A stretch of DNA of 64,000 nucleotides from positions 98,967,912 to 99,031,911 of the forward strand of contig CM043963.1 of assembly GCA_014529385.2 (NCBI GenBank), read 5' to 3'. Shown one piece after another: positions 51,829 through 62,405 of this stretch. The position numbers and the translations under genes were made by a program. How positions within the stretch are numbered: the stretch's first letter is position 1; each line of letters starts with the position of its first letter. The stretch is from Adiantum capillus-veneris. Lineage: Eukaryota; Streptophyta; Polypodiopsida; Polypodiales; Pteridaceae. The notes beneath the pieces are model-generated. The model saw only the letters and a program-made list of their open reading frames with translations, made no database searches and was not told where the DNA came from.

Positions 51829-52725
51829 ATGGCGCGCACCAAACAAACCGCGAAAGAGCATCCGCCTGCCAACAAAAACACCCTCCAAGGATGTGAGAAG
51901 CTGTCATGGCTTAAAGGCACAAGAAAACGGCCACGAACACCTGGCCGTTCCAGGAACTCTTCTGGTAGTGGGCATGGTGGTAGGGCACGAGAGTCATCAA
52001 GGACTGTTGAATCTCCACCTCCTCAAGATATAACACCTAGAAAGAGAATGAAGCAACGTGCCCAACGCTGGAGAGAAGCAGAGGGCCAACAAACATCAGA
52101 GTCTGATAGGGAGTAGCCGTCGCGCCCCCAATCACAAGCAGGACCATCCAGGACTCGGGTGGTCAATACAGACACCGAATCAGAGAGTGAGCCACCATGG
52201 CTGCGAGAAAACATACCGCGCACACACCGGGTGGCCGTTGGGGGGAAGACATTGCCTCAAGGCAAGGGAGCTCTCCCCACACGACAAGATCGGCAACCAA
52301 GGGAAGAGGAAGAATCAGAATAGGCTGCAGAACCAGCCCCTAAGCATGTAAACAGACGCAAGTCTAAGTTTTTCAAGAAGCCTTCACGCCGCCGGCCAGC
52401 AAATGTGCAAGTGCCCCCAAGACAACCGTAGCGGCGCCGAAAAATAGCAAGGGCATTTGCAGAAATCCGCCACTACCAGAAGACGACGGAGCTCTTGATT
52501 CGACGCGCCCCCTTTGCTCGCACTGTGAAGGAAGTGCTTCAAAGCTATGGAAATCAGTATAGAATGCAAGCAATAGCGCTAGATGCTATTCAAGAAGCTG
52601 CAGAGGCCCACATCATTTCAGTGTTGGAAGATACCAACCTATGTGCCATTCATGCAAAGCGAGTGACAATACAGCCAAAAGATATGCAGCTTGCACGACG
52701 ATTGCGACGAGACTTCGAGCATTAG
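51829..52725 (+). pseudogene. Long-tailed histone H3 gene inside the transposon
   Basis: One frame of 298 codons. It begins MARTKQTAKEH, the H3 N-terminus with Lys4 kept and the Lys9 region changed. A tail of about 190 residues rich in Arg, Ser, Pro, Gln and Glu follows. From 52441 it reads the H3 fold without gaps: [18 protein letters not shown] (alpha-N), the alpha-1/loop-1/alpha-2 segment with LQEAAEAH-like spelling [10 protein letters not shown], and [15 protein letters not shown] then KDMQLARRL at the C-terminus (52725). Canonical H3 is about 136 residues, so the tail is some five times longer than normal. Three in-frame TAG codons (52114, 52321, 52429), all plausible CAG changes, interrupt the tail; the fold itself is clean. 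It would bind H4 in nucleosomes. Same strand as the transposase, 200 bp downstream. Confidence 0.88.
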
Positions 52726-52867
52726 CCGAAGTTACCCCTCTTTTTGTATTGCACACCCTTATCTTTGTAATGATTTGACTTTCCAATGACAATATGATTA
52801 ACAGTTGTGTCTACTCTGTCTATTATCTTTGTAATTTCAAGTTCTGTATGTAATTGTAGTCAATTTC

Positions 52868-53065
52868 AGTAAATTTGTGCATTTTAAGTAACCTTAGGGG
52901 TAGATAAGCCTACAAGGGGCAGAAAAAGGCCTGGCCACAAGGGCGCACAAATGGCCCATCCAAAATTGATGGATGGGCCATTTGCGCGCCCTTGTGGCCA
53001 GGCCTTTTTTTGCCCCTTGTAGGCTTATCTACCCCCAAGGGTACTTAAAATAACCAAATTTACTA
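52868..53065. repeat. Hairpin repeat 1
   Basis: Arms of about 90 bp, centred near 52966 between GGCCCATCC and GGATGGGCC, with few mismatches. The arms include CTGGCCACAAGGGCGC and GTAGATAAGCC. It lies 140 bp after the H3 stop. Confidence 0.92.
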
Positions 53066-53346
53066 AAACCTATTGGTTTTGCATCAATATTTTATATGGA
53101 TCCTTATGGACACCTTTTTTTGGTCATTTCAAGCTTTGAATTCCTTATAGGATATCAAAACTAATAACATATTGTGAAACCAAGTGTCCAATGTAATTTG
53201 ACTTTTTGGTGCAAGGGTGCAGTAGGTAGAGCTAAAGCAAGTGATAGTTTGCTGGAAACTTCATTTCATAATTGATTTGAGCTTTTCAAGTGTCCTTGAG
53301 TGTGAACATATACTGGAATTGCCATAAAAAGGTTGCATTTAAATGA

Positions 53347-53591
53347 ATGATGCAAAACCAATCCATTGCAATAAATTTGTGCTTTTTAAGTACCCTAGGG
53401 GGTAGATTGGCCTATAAGGGGCAAAAAAATGCCTGGCCACAAGGGCGCGCAAATGGCCCATCCAAAACTGATGGATGGGCCATTTGCGCGCCCTTGTGGC
53501 CAGGCATTTTTTTGCCCCTTATAGGCCAATCTACCCCCTAGGGTACTTAAAAAGCACAAATTTATTGCAATGGATTGGTTTTCCATCAATA
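53347..53591. repeat. Hairpin repeat 2
   Basis: The longest and best: arms of about 120 bp, from ATGATGCAAAACCAATCC to the matching GGATTGGTTTTCCATCAAT, centred near 53469 and almost perfect. Both strands read nearly the same short ORF, a by-product of the symmetry. The unit period to hairpins 1 and 3 is about 502 bp. Confidence 0.95.
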
Positions 53592-53849
53592 TTTTATATG
53601 GATCCTTATGGACACCTTTTTTTTTGGTCATTTCAAGCTTTGAATTCCTTATAGGATATCAAAACAAATAACATATTGGGAAAACAAGTGTCCAATGTAA
53701 TTTGACTTTTTGGTGCAAGGGTGTAGTAGGTAGAACTAAAGCAAGTGATAGTTTGCTGGAAACTTCATTTCATAATTGATTTGAGCTTTTCAAGTGTCCT
53801 TGAGTGTGAACATATACTGGAATTGCCATAAAAAGGTTGCATTTAAATG

Positions 53850-54065
53850 AATGCTGCAAAACCAATCCATTGCAATAAATTTGTGCTTTTTAAGTACCCT
53901 AGGGGGTAGATTGGCCTATAAGGGGCAAAAAAAAGCCTGGCCAGAAGGGCGCACAAATGGCCCATCCAAAAATGATGGATGGGCCATTTGCGCGCCCTTG
54001 TGGCCAGGAATGTTTTGCAGCTTATAGGCTAATCTAACCCCCTAGGGTACTTAAAAATCACAATT
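53850..54065. repeat. Hairpin repeat 3
   Basis: Same family, centred near 53970, with more mismatches and a weaker right arm. It is followed by AT-rich DNA and then the 3' end of the convergent gene at 54234. The 300 bp between hairpins are also repeated (TTTTATATGGATCCTTATGG segments at 53090 and 53592). Confidence 0.9.
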
Positions 54066-54233
54066 ATACTCAAATTGACTGCAATTACATACCTTGAAAT
54101 AACAAAGTCAAAAAACAATTCATATCACCAATTGAAACAATTTTCAAGATTGACAAATCAGATTGAAAAGAATTTGCAATATAGAGAGACAATTTCAAAT
54201 ATTTTTTATTCCTTCTAGCACGGTGATTTTACA

Positions 54234-55811
54234 TCATGTATCTGAGGAGTTCAGAATTTTTTTGACCATTTCCTGGCGCCTATTTTGCGCGTAAGGCAAC
54301 TCCCCAGTCAAGAGGGACTGCGCTATGGCATTTGGGTCAGTTGAGCCAATGGAAGCATGTATCCCTATCTGGGCAAGCACTTTACCACGAAAGCCAGTGC
54401 CAAACGTTGTGCATACAAGGGATCTACGCACTAGGAACACTTGATGCGCAGTTTGAGCAATGGTACTCAAACACAAAAACTTGCTCAAAGCTTTTAACGA
54501 CCAAGTCATAAAATGGGCTTGGTGAGTAAATTCATTATGGATAATGGCCACATCGCCATGGGGGAGTTGTCCGAGGTAATGCGCAAGGGAAGCTTGAGGT
54601 CCAAAGCCCGTCCGCTTGCCACCCGTCCTTGCAGCAAAATCATCAACCTCCACAACATCCTGTTATAAACCGATGAAGGTTGAGAAAAAAGACAACGAAG
54701 GATAACATAGTAACATGAAAATTAGGATATAGTTTACCTCCTGCTCCTTGTCATCCTCCTCCCTGTTGCCCTTTGCATCCAAGTCAATGGTCCCATGCAC
54801 CACAGATACAAGCTTTGGATCATCAGATGGGAGGTTGCATAATGGCATAGGCATCCTAGCAGCCTCAACCTTGGCTTGCGTGGCTTGGAAATCTTCATCA
54901 GCCACGTGCAACTGCTCTGCTGCCAGGACCTCCGCACATACAACTGCAATAGTGTCAGCAACAGAGTCCCCATCTGGCAGGAGCTTGCTTTCTAGGGCAT
55001 CTGGCGTATTGTCTAAGGGACATTTGCTGCTATTGCATAGCACGTTCAAGCATTCATCCATGCGCAGGCCAAATGCTTTTTCCAAATCATGCAGGAACAC
55101 AAACTCCTCCCCATCCACTAACACTGAGGAGAAGCGGCTAATTTCTACCTCTGGGATAGCCACATCCGTCAGTGGTAGTGGCACTGGAGTGTCACTAGGG
55201 CCAGCCGCAACTATGGATTTCTCAACCACTTCCTCAAGACCCCTAGGGTACTCCAGCTGGTGTGCTTTTCCTTTCGCTGCAGGGTTCATGGGGATAACCT
55301 GCTGCTCCTTGGTGTCCTTGATAAAGGACCCAACTTGAAGGTGTGGTAAGCGGAGCTCCTCCAAATCAGGTTCCTCGCTCACCAAGAAGATAAATGTTGC
55401 GAGCCGAGAAAGGTACTCCACCCCCAACTTGCGCTTCTTGAGCGCTGACACCCCAGGGGCTTGCTCGTCCAAGTAATGGCCTGCATTGGTTGCAATTTCT
55501 TGGAATCGTTGCAACCGCTTGGCGAATGGGCGATCACCTTTGTGCATATAGTGCAAAAGATCGCAAGGCACCCAGATCCCTGCATGTGGGGGGATAGATA
55601 CAGAATACTTTATGATGTGCTCCTCCATGAACGCAGAAATCTCCTCAAATGCATCCATGTGAAGGGCAACTGTGGCGTCAAGGTCAGGGAGACGAGTAAA
55701 AAAGGTGTGGAGGTCCAACTTCCCTTTGTATTTGGTGTCCTCGAGGAAGAGGATGAAGCGTGACAAAGGGGTGGATGTGGGTACAAATGCAGAGGCTGTG
55801 GCAGCATCCAT
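54234..55811 (-). CDS. Transposon-borne gene of unknown function, two exons
   Basis: ATG 55811; exon 1 55811-54738, intron 54737-54660 (GTAAAC...AACAG), exon 2 54659-54234, about 499 codons in one phase after splicing. The predicted protein is soluble with no signal peptide or membrane helix. Its first 200 residues look globular (RFILFLEDTKYKGKLDLHTF, DLLHYMHKGDRPFAKRLQRF), the middle is acidic with a VEKSIVAAGPSD linker, then FVFLHDLEKAFGLRMDECL, and exon 2 is globular (FGPQASLAHYLGQLPHGD). I recognise no family. It has no premature stop, unlike the transposase and H3 in the same element. It converges with the H3 gene across the three hairpins. Confidence 0.6.
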
Positions 55812-56058
55812 GTTTAGCCTGGGGTGTGGATAGAGAGTGGAGGAGCTCAGGAGTTGCAAAAGTGAAAATAGTGAATGAGTTAGGTGGCCCCCCTTTTATA
55901 ATGTACCCTTTTTTTAAGACATTAAAAAAAAAAGGCACTTTCACCAAAAAATGATTTCTCATCCCAATGCAAAAAATTATATTCAAAGGCATGATTTGCC
56001 GAAGCAAATCATGTTGATTACAGCGGGGATCAATATGAAAATTGCAAGAGTTACAAAG

Positions 56059-57399
56059 TTATAAGATCGATAGCATAGTTCCATCTATCCCCCAGTCCTC
56101 CTCGACCTTCAATTTGTCTTCCATTCTCTTCCCAATCTGCGGACATTCATTACAATAAGCATCTAATGATCGACAAACCATGATGTATTGAAAATGTGGT
56201 GGAAGGATTCTCACCTTGTGACCTTGTAAACGAAATTGTGCTTGTTGAAGGGCCTCAAAACCCATAATAACCAAATGTTCTCGAACATTACTGAGAGTCC
56301 AATGCTTGTTCACTTGGACTGCCTCCAAAGCATCGTTGGGCATCTTCACTGCAATGTCAAAGCTTGCAATAGCGCCGTCTACACTCTGTAAGGGAGTCCA
56401 CACTCCAAGCTTGCACATCCACCGATCATAGTGAAATCGTATGTACAAGGAGGTGCGGGATTTCAAATAGCGCATTCCAATACCTGAGGCTCCAACCTTA
56501 CAACGGTACCGGTCCCCGTTGTGCATGCCCTCCACAAAACCCCAGTCCTCTTTTAAAAGCCTTCCTAATTCCTCGTAATGCGCATCTTTACATACAAGCA
56601 TTGTGGTAGTCTCCACAAATCCAAACTCTTTAAAAATGTGCACAAAACAATGAATAGGCAAACACCAGCTCAAGCCCACAGACCTAGAAGCTTTAGAGTA
56701 TTTCAAAGAGTTTTGGACATCCATTATCATCTTTTGCTTGAAAGATGCTACCGACCACAAATCTGGGACCGGCCACTCCATACTTAATAAGGAAGTTACT
56801 TTGATGGGTTCAAGTGTTCCAAATGCTTGTGTAGAAGTAGGGACAATATAGGAGTGAGAATAGAAGAAAATCCTTCTTTGAACCAGTTTGGTTGGGCAAA
56901 GATGCAGGAACATTATTGCTCCAATATCCGCATGTATAGCATTGAATGTGCCGGAGAGACTATGTAGTGGCTGCTCCTCCACCAACGTGGATGGAAATAT
57001 GACTATAAATGCATGACAAATGTTAAGTATGAATCCATAATAACATTACACTGTGATTTCACACCTAGCTTTGTATTCTCAAAACATGTATTTACAATGT
57101 GTTGGAAATCGAGGTGGTTGTTGCAAGTGCATGGTTGACATTGAGAAAACATGTTGCACAATGGCTATGGTCCCCTTGTCTTTGCGGTTCTTGAAGCCAA
57201 GGAGCTTTCCTTTCCAATGAAGATCCAAGTTTGCACGATTCCGCACACGATGAGGGCCAACAGCAGATGGTTGCATGTATACCCAAGTACCTTTGGTGAA
57301 CTCTTGTGGCACCCACTCATCATCTACACCTCTAGTGTTGTGGCATGCAAGTGCTGTGACCTCATCCTTTGGTCGCCTTTGCGAAGTAGAGTTGGCCAT
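56059..57399 (-). CDS. Transposon-borne gene of unknown function, two exons
   Basis: ATG 57399 (MANSTSQRR); exon 1 57399-57096, intron 57095-57003 (GTAAAT...TATAG), exon 2 57002-56059, about 415 codons in phase. Exon 1 encodes a small basic domain (EFTKGTWVYMQPSAVGPHRV, LDLHWKGKLLGFKNRKDKG). Exon 2 is globular, with Cys/His scattered (LPIHCFVHIFKEFGF, GMHNGDRYRCKVG, DAYCNECPQIG), and ends at TGA/TAG region 56059 in ...GTMLSIL. It lies upstream of, and on the same strand as, the 54234-55811 gene, about 250 bp apart. No family recognised, no stop codon breaks. It may assist transposition or counter silencing, but that is only inference from position. Confidence 0.55.
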
Positions 57400-58085
57400 G
57401 GTTGAGCAAAGCAAACTAGGAGGAGGAGAAGAACCTTGCTTGTTGCTACAATGTAGGTGTGATAAAGTGATATGAGAAAATGGTCAACCCTTGTGGCAAT
57501 GGGAGGAGAAGGTGGACAACCCTTGCTTGGTGTGGCACTGGGAGGAGAAGGTGGATAAGCCTTGCTTGGTGTGGCAATGGAAGGTGGTAGGGGAGGAGAG
57601 AGGAGCTTCCTTGCTGCAGCAATGGAGATTGTGTAAAGAGAGAGAGTGTTGGAGTAGAGGATGAGTGTGATGGTTGCAACCAAGGAGGGGTTGGAAAAGG
57701 GGTTCTAGAGAGAGAAAATCCTTTTTTGCCTAATAACTAATTTTGGGGGAGCTCTGGATAGCAAAAAACGATTTTTTAAAAGTTTTTTAAAAATTTTGAA
57801 TTTTAGGGTTTTTGGATGCACGTTTTGATTTTTTGAGATCAAAAAATGCTTTTTTGACCATAAAATAGTTTTAGGAGGGTTTTCAGAAGATGAAATTTGA
57901 GTTTTGAAATTTTTGAAAAATTTCAAGTTTTTGGGATTTTTTCAAAACCGGATAAAAAAGGAGGGAAGTTGGAGGTTCCATATGGCCGCCCCCCCCCACC
58001 TTCTCACTAGGTAAGAGCCCATTTAAAAAGTGTAAAACTACTTTGTCCCCCTACATTTTTGAGGGCATAGAGTGTGTCCACCACC
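57400..58085. other. Right-end non-coding part of the TIR transposon
   Basis: Purine-rich with a GGAGGAGAAGGTGGA-type repeat (57500-57600), the promoter side of the - strand genes, then T-rich DNA to the terminal repeat. Apparent frames are low-complexity. Confidence 0.5.
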
Positions 58086-58158
58086 CTCTTCTCATTGGCT
58101 GTCCTCTAATTAACCTTAATCCCAAAGGGCCCCTAGAGGGTTCATATTTTTTCTAATG
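58086..58158. repeat. Right terminal inverted repeat
   Basis: Reverse complement pairs with 48143-48215. Its CTAATG end supplies the TAG that closes the gag frame. Confidence 0.75.
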
Positions 58159-58162
58159 TAAA

Positions 58163-60285
58163 GCTTGTTCTTCCTGATTCTCTAAGGTTGGTGCATATCT
58201 AATGCCTACTGGTCTTGCTCCTGGTAAAGGTGGTTGTTGTCCCAATACCGGTTGCGGTCTTTCTATCCCCATAGGTCCTGGTACATTTCCCGTTGGGTAT
58301 CGAGGTACTGGATGTACCTGAGGTGGTGCTAATTGAGCAGGAGGTGCATACTGACGCTCCCTTACATACCCTTTGTTGTAATAGCAGTCCTCTGTTGGAT
58401 GGTTTGTCCATTTTTGTTCAATAGCACACCATTTCAGTGGTTTTGGCAATGGTTTTTGGTATGGTGCCATCCTTTTTAGAGCATCTTCTATCATTTGCTC
58501 TACATTTGGCATGGTTGTTGTTTGAACATTCTTTTTAGTGGTAGTCTCGCTCGCTACGGAGGAGGAGCTACTGGATGCAAAATCTGTATCCGTTGACACC
58601 TCTCCATAAACCGTACAGTTATCCACTAAGTACAATGCCTCTCTCGTTACTTGCTCGAAACTTGTACAAGCTTTCAAGTGCAAGTCCTTCTTGAGAGTGT
58701 CGTTTCTCAGTCCCTCAATAAAGAGAACAGATAGTCTGTCATCTTGTGGTCGTTCACGTACTGGACATCTCTCAATGTATTGTTTGAAGCGAAGTGAAGC
58801 TTCCTTCACTTTTTCGTGTTCTCTCTGTTTAAAAGCATATATTTGTGAGACCGTATTGTGCTTAATCCCTCGTTTTGAGAATTCCTCACCAAACTCTCTT
58901 AGCAAATGGTCAATGTCATGGAATCCCCCTATGTTCAGTGGTTGAAACCATGTCAATGCCGTACCTTCTAGAGTAAGACCAAATCCCTCGTATTGTGTAT
59001 GAAAATTTGTTATCTGCTCAGCTCTTAAGACTTGCTTAAAGAGTGACACATGTGCATACGGATCTCCTGAACCACCATACTTCTTTGGCATACACTTCGC
59101 TACTTGAGATGGTCTCATACGTCTATGGTCTGCTACCAATCTCATTGCTCCTGTGTCCCGGCTAAAGCTTTCTCTAGCATCATGGACTTCATGGGTTACC
59201 CTTGTCGGTTCCCCTGCCCTGAATCTACTACTAGGAGGTAAATGTGATGGTTCCGCTTTGAACCTTGGACCTGGAGTGGTATATGTGGGAATTGGAACTG
59301 CACTACCTCGATTCGTATCCATTGACTCTCTGGAATGTAATGATCCCATTGGTCCGGGCTTCGAGTACTGAGGTTGACTGAAAGATTCAGCAGCCTGAGT
59401 TCTTTGTCCTCCTGTCGTCATTGGGTTTTGCACTCCATTTGTTGGTGCTGGTCTTTGTGAGCTAGAAGTAACATAATACTGATGTAGTGGTCCCCCAAAG
59501 TATGTATATCCTTCTAATTCTTTCTTGCCCATTGTTGAGTATTGCCTCCCATACTTGTCGTAAGCAGCAATTTTCACTTCCGATCCCTCTGTGTAGGTAA
59601 AGACATAAAGTCTTTTTTGGTCTGTCAACTCTCCGGTGTAGGGTTCTTCACATCTATAATAGAGATCTTGCTCCCCATTATTATATTTGTATAGCCCCAC
59701 ATAGATGTTATCAGTGTTGATCCTTGTAGTTTCATTCTCTCTTCTTAACCTCGCATCAAGGAAGTTCATTATTGGTGCTTTCTCCTCAAGTTCTTCATCT
59801 ACTTTGGCTTTGGTGCCCATCAATCCCCACTTGTCCACAATGTTAGGGTTTAGGACTACCAAGTACATGGTACCCTCGTCATCTAGATATCTATCTCCGC
59901 TATAGCTCACAGGCACTAAGTCCTTGAACTCACTAGGTCTCTCCTCTATCTTTACACAATAGCGGTCCATTCCATCTTTGTAGATCTTGGCACCTTGCTC
60001 ATTGTCGTACTGGTATTTTATGAACAATAGCTTCATTGTGGCGGAAGGGTTTGATGATCCTGCTGCCATATTTTCTCTGTTGTTTAGGTTCAAGTGTTCC
60101 AAGTGTTCGGTGAAAATCTCGTAAGATCTCTTCGAAGAAGTATCAGAAACACTTCCTTCAAAGATCGGCTCTAATGGTTGCACCCAACTTTGGTTTACAC
60201 TTCCCTCGGTTGATATGACACTTGCGTGTTCCCCTTGTTTTGGTTGGTTATTCTGGAGATTCCTGCCCGATCTCAAATTCATCAA
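58163..60285 (-). pseudogene. gag: gag, N-terminal and capsid part
   Basis: ATG at 60285, 708 codons to the transposon insertion. Residues 1-270 are a matrix-like region of unknown fold. Residues about 398-557 form a retrotransposon-gag capsid domain: KYGGSGDPYAHVSLFKQVL, ALTWFQPL, FSKRGIKH, YAFKQREHEKVKEASLRF and LFIEGLRND. A Pro/Gln-rich linker follows. It is intact up to the insertion at CAAGC. The zinc knuckles are on the far side, at 47023-48132. The leader upstream holds four palindromes. Confidence 0.88.
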
Positions 60286-61686
60286 TTCCCCTAAAGGACT
60301 TTAACTTTTCCGTCTCGGCAATTTGTTTTCCCCAAGTTTTTGTGGTCAGAATTGATCCAAACTGATTGATACTTGGTCGATTGTTTAATCTTGTCAGTTG
60401 GACAACTTCTGTTTCATCAAGTGAGAATTTTGTTGCAGTTATGCTGAAAAAGACATTATACGCGTATGATGTCTTTTTTCACAGATTTAGACTATTTTGG
60501 TTATGCTCACTCTCAGTAGCCCCCTTATCTCTTTCCACTCACAAAATTCAGTTTGAACTCTGTTTGAGCAAGTTATGGCTAATTTAGGCTTTTCTTGGCA
60601 ATTTTCCGCTTTTGACTTGTTTTGGGTCAATTATGATCCAAATGGGATGAAACTTGACATATAACCTCTAGACAGCTATTACAATGGATCTGTGTTGGCA
60701 AAGTATCAAAATATGTCCAAAATTAGGTAAAAGACATAATATGCGTATGATGTCTTTTTCCTCAATTTGGGTCAAGACTTGATATTTATGCTTTGTACAA
60801 TGTTTGTAACAATCTTGTCAGGTCAGATATCAAAATTAAGCAGTGGATGTGCTAAAAGACATTATACGCGTATGATGTCTTTTGTCCCAGATTTTGACTA
60901 TTTTTGGTTTTAAGCCTTCTCCAATGTTTATAATTGAGTTTCAAGTGTTTTTGTCAGGTTTGAATGTAAAAACAAGATCTGAATCCAAAATTTCCTATTC
61001 TTTGCGTTTCTTGGACTCCGACTTGTCTTTTTGGGTTTCTTTGAGTGTTAATGCTCTTGTTTTAAGTTGAAATTAGGGTATAACCCCCCTTTTGAACACT
61101 TTGGTAAAGTCAAAATTTTTGTTTTGGTCTCTGTTTGGTCATTTAGACATCATACGCGTATGATGTCTAAAGTTGCAGATTTCCAGTTTTTTGGCACAGA
61201 ATCCTTCCTAAAGCTTTCTCTAGTGCTCAGCAACTCCCAGATACACAGAAAATTTCTCTGACTTTTGTTTATTGCAAGTTTCACTACTAACTCGACGGTT
61301 TAGTGATCTAACATGCAATCAACCATATCAAGCAAATACTCCAATGATTACTAGCTCTAGATCAGGATCAAATGAAGTTCTACCTAAGCTATTCCTAATC
61401 ATAAAATGGGTTTGGTAATTGTGATTTTAAAGAGATCCACTGCCACTCACGGACTAGCAAATTCTTCTTCTATCAACAACTACTCAACACCAACAAAACA
61501 ACAAACAAATCTAAGCTAAACTAAAAATACTGTCAACACGGAAGACCCAGGAATACCCCACTTCCTAGTATCTCTCGAGATCTTCGGAGTCCACCACTCC
61601 TAGATCTTTTCTAACTAAAGTATACAAAGTAGTTTATACGACTCACCTCGTAGGATTAGTCTAAGGTCACCTACTTAGGGCTCTCG
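60286..61686 (-). other. Gag leader (5' untranslated region)
   Basis: 1.4 kb between PBS and the gag ATG, with no gene. It carries four palindromes and A/T-rich spacers similar in style but not in sequence to the pol-extra ORF spacer. Confidence 0.8.
60452..61167. repeat. Four palindromes in the gag leader
   Basis: 60452-60473 (one change), 60733-60754 (three changes), 60858-60879 (one change) and 61146-61167 (perfect 22 bp). Changes are always in the left arm as written on the + strand, and the right arm GCGTATGATGTC is constant in all four. Confidence 0.9.
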
Positions 61687-61704
61687 TCCCCGGCAACGGC
61701 GCCA
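61687..61704 (-). other. Primer binding site, tRNA-Asp
   Basis: On the element strand TGGCGCCGTTGCCGGGGA, complementary to the 3' end of plant tRNA-Asp including CCA, two bases after the LTR. This is the PBS type used by Athila-like elements. Confidence 0.92.
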
Positions 61705-61706
61705 AA

Positions 61707-62330
61707 TGTTAAGGCGGTTATGCCGCTAGCGGAAGCTAAATAGCGAGAACTCAACCAACAATAGAATTTGTCAGACGAGGACGGAGCTTGACCCGCAGGC
61801 GCATGGAAACAACTAGGTGGGTGTCAAATCACCTACTCGACCTTCTAACGACAATCACTACTAAGGAAATCAAATCTAAGTTCTAAAATACGCAAGTGAC
61901 TGAAATCCGTACTACGAACGAATGCTATACGAAACAGGATCTAGAATCGTTGAATCGATCTCAAACTCAAGGGGAAGTCTATACACTAGGTAAGAACAAC
62001 ACCCTAAAGACTTGAACTGCAAACTCAACCTATAACCACTCCGTGCGGTAAACGCGTATGAAGACAGGCCAAAAAATACAGGTGATCGAAACTTGACCCC
62101 GATGGTACCAATGTGTAGCTCTACTCGTTGTGGTTCTATAGATATGCTGCACGCTCCATTCCGACCCATGAGTTGGAAGAAAACTCACACCGAAGCTCGT
62201 AGGAACTTACCACACATAGAAGCCGATAGCGCGCACTCTTGGTATCTGTGCGTAGCTCTCGCCGTTGCTAACACAATGGCGGTGTCGCTTCTCCAATGGC
62301 GGCTCCGTAGCTCGCGTAGCAAGTAGATAA

Positions 62331-62405
<75 letters not shown>

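Larger units (their letters stand above)
48133..58162. mobile_element. 10-kb TIR DNA transposon with a histone H3 gene, inserted in gag
   Basis: Flanked by CAAGC on the element strand (48128-48132 and 58163-58167). The block plus one flank is 10,035 bp, a multiple of three, and gag is in the same phase on both sides, so the insertion boundaries are well supported. Inverted ends: CATTAGGAGAAATATGAACC at 48143 and CATTAGAAAAAATATGAACC reading inward from 58158, continuing with gaps (GGGATTAAGG) for about 70 bp. A few extra bases lie outside the inverted ends (10 left, 4 right), so the exact tips are unsure. Contents: candidate transposase and histone H3 on +, three hairpins, two spliced genes on -. 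A 5-bp duplication does not match the usual hAT, Mutator or CACTA lengths. Confidence 0.82.

Noticed and set aside
51829-52725. The H3 gene as a centromeric H3 (CENH3)
   Set aside because: Loop 1 has canonical length and the segment [15 protein letters not shown] is canonical H3, unlike plant CENH3; only the long tail is unusual.
53347-53631. Nearly identical short ORFs on both strands
   Set aside because: A consequence of the hairpin palindrome, not two genes.
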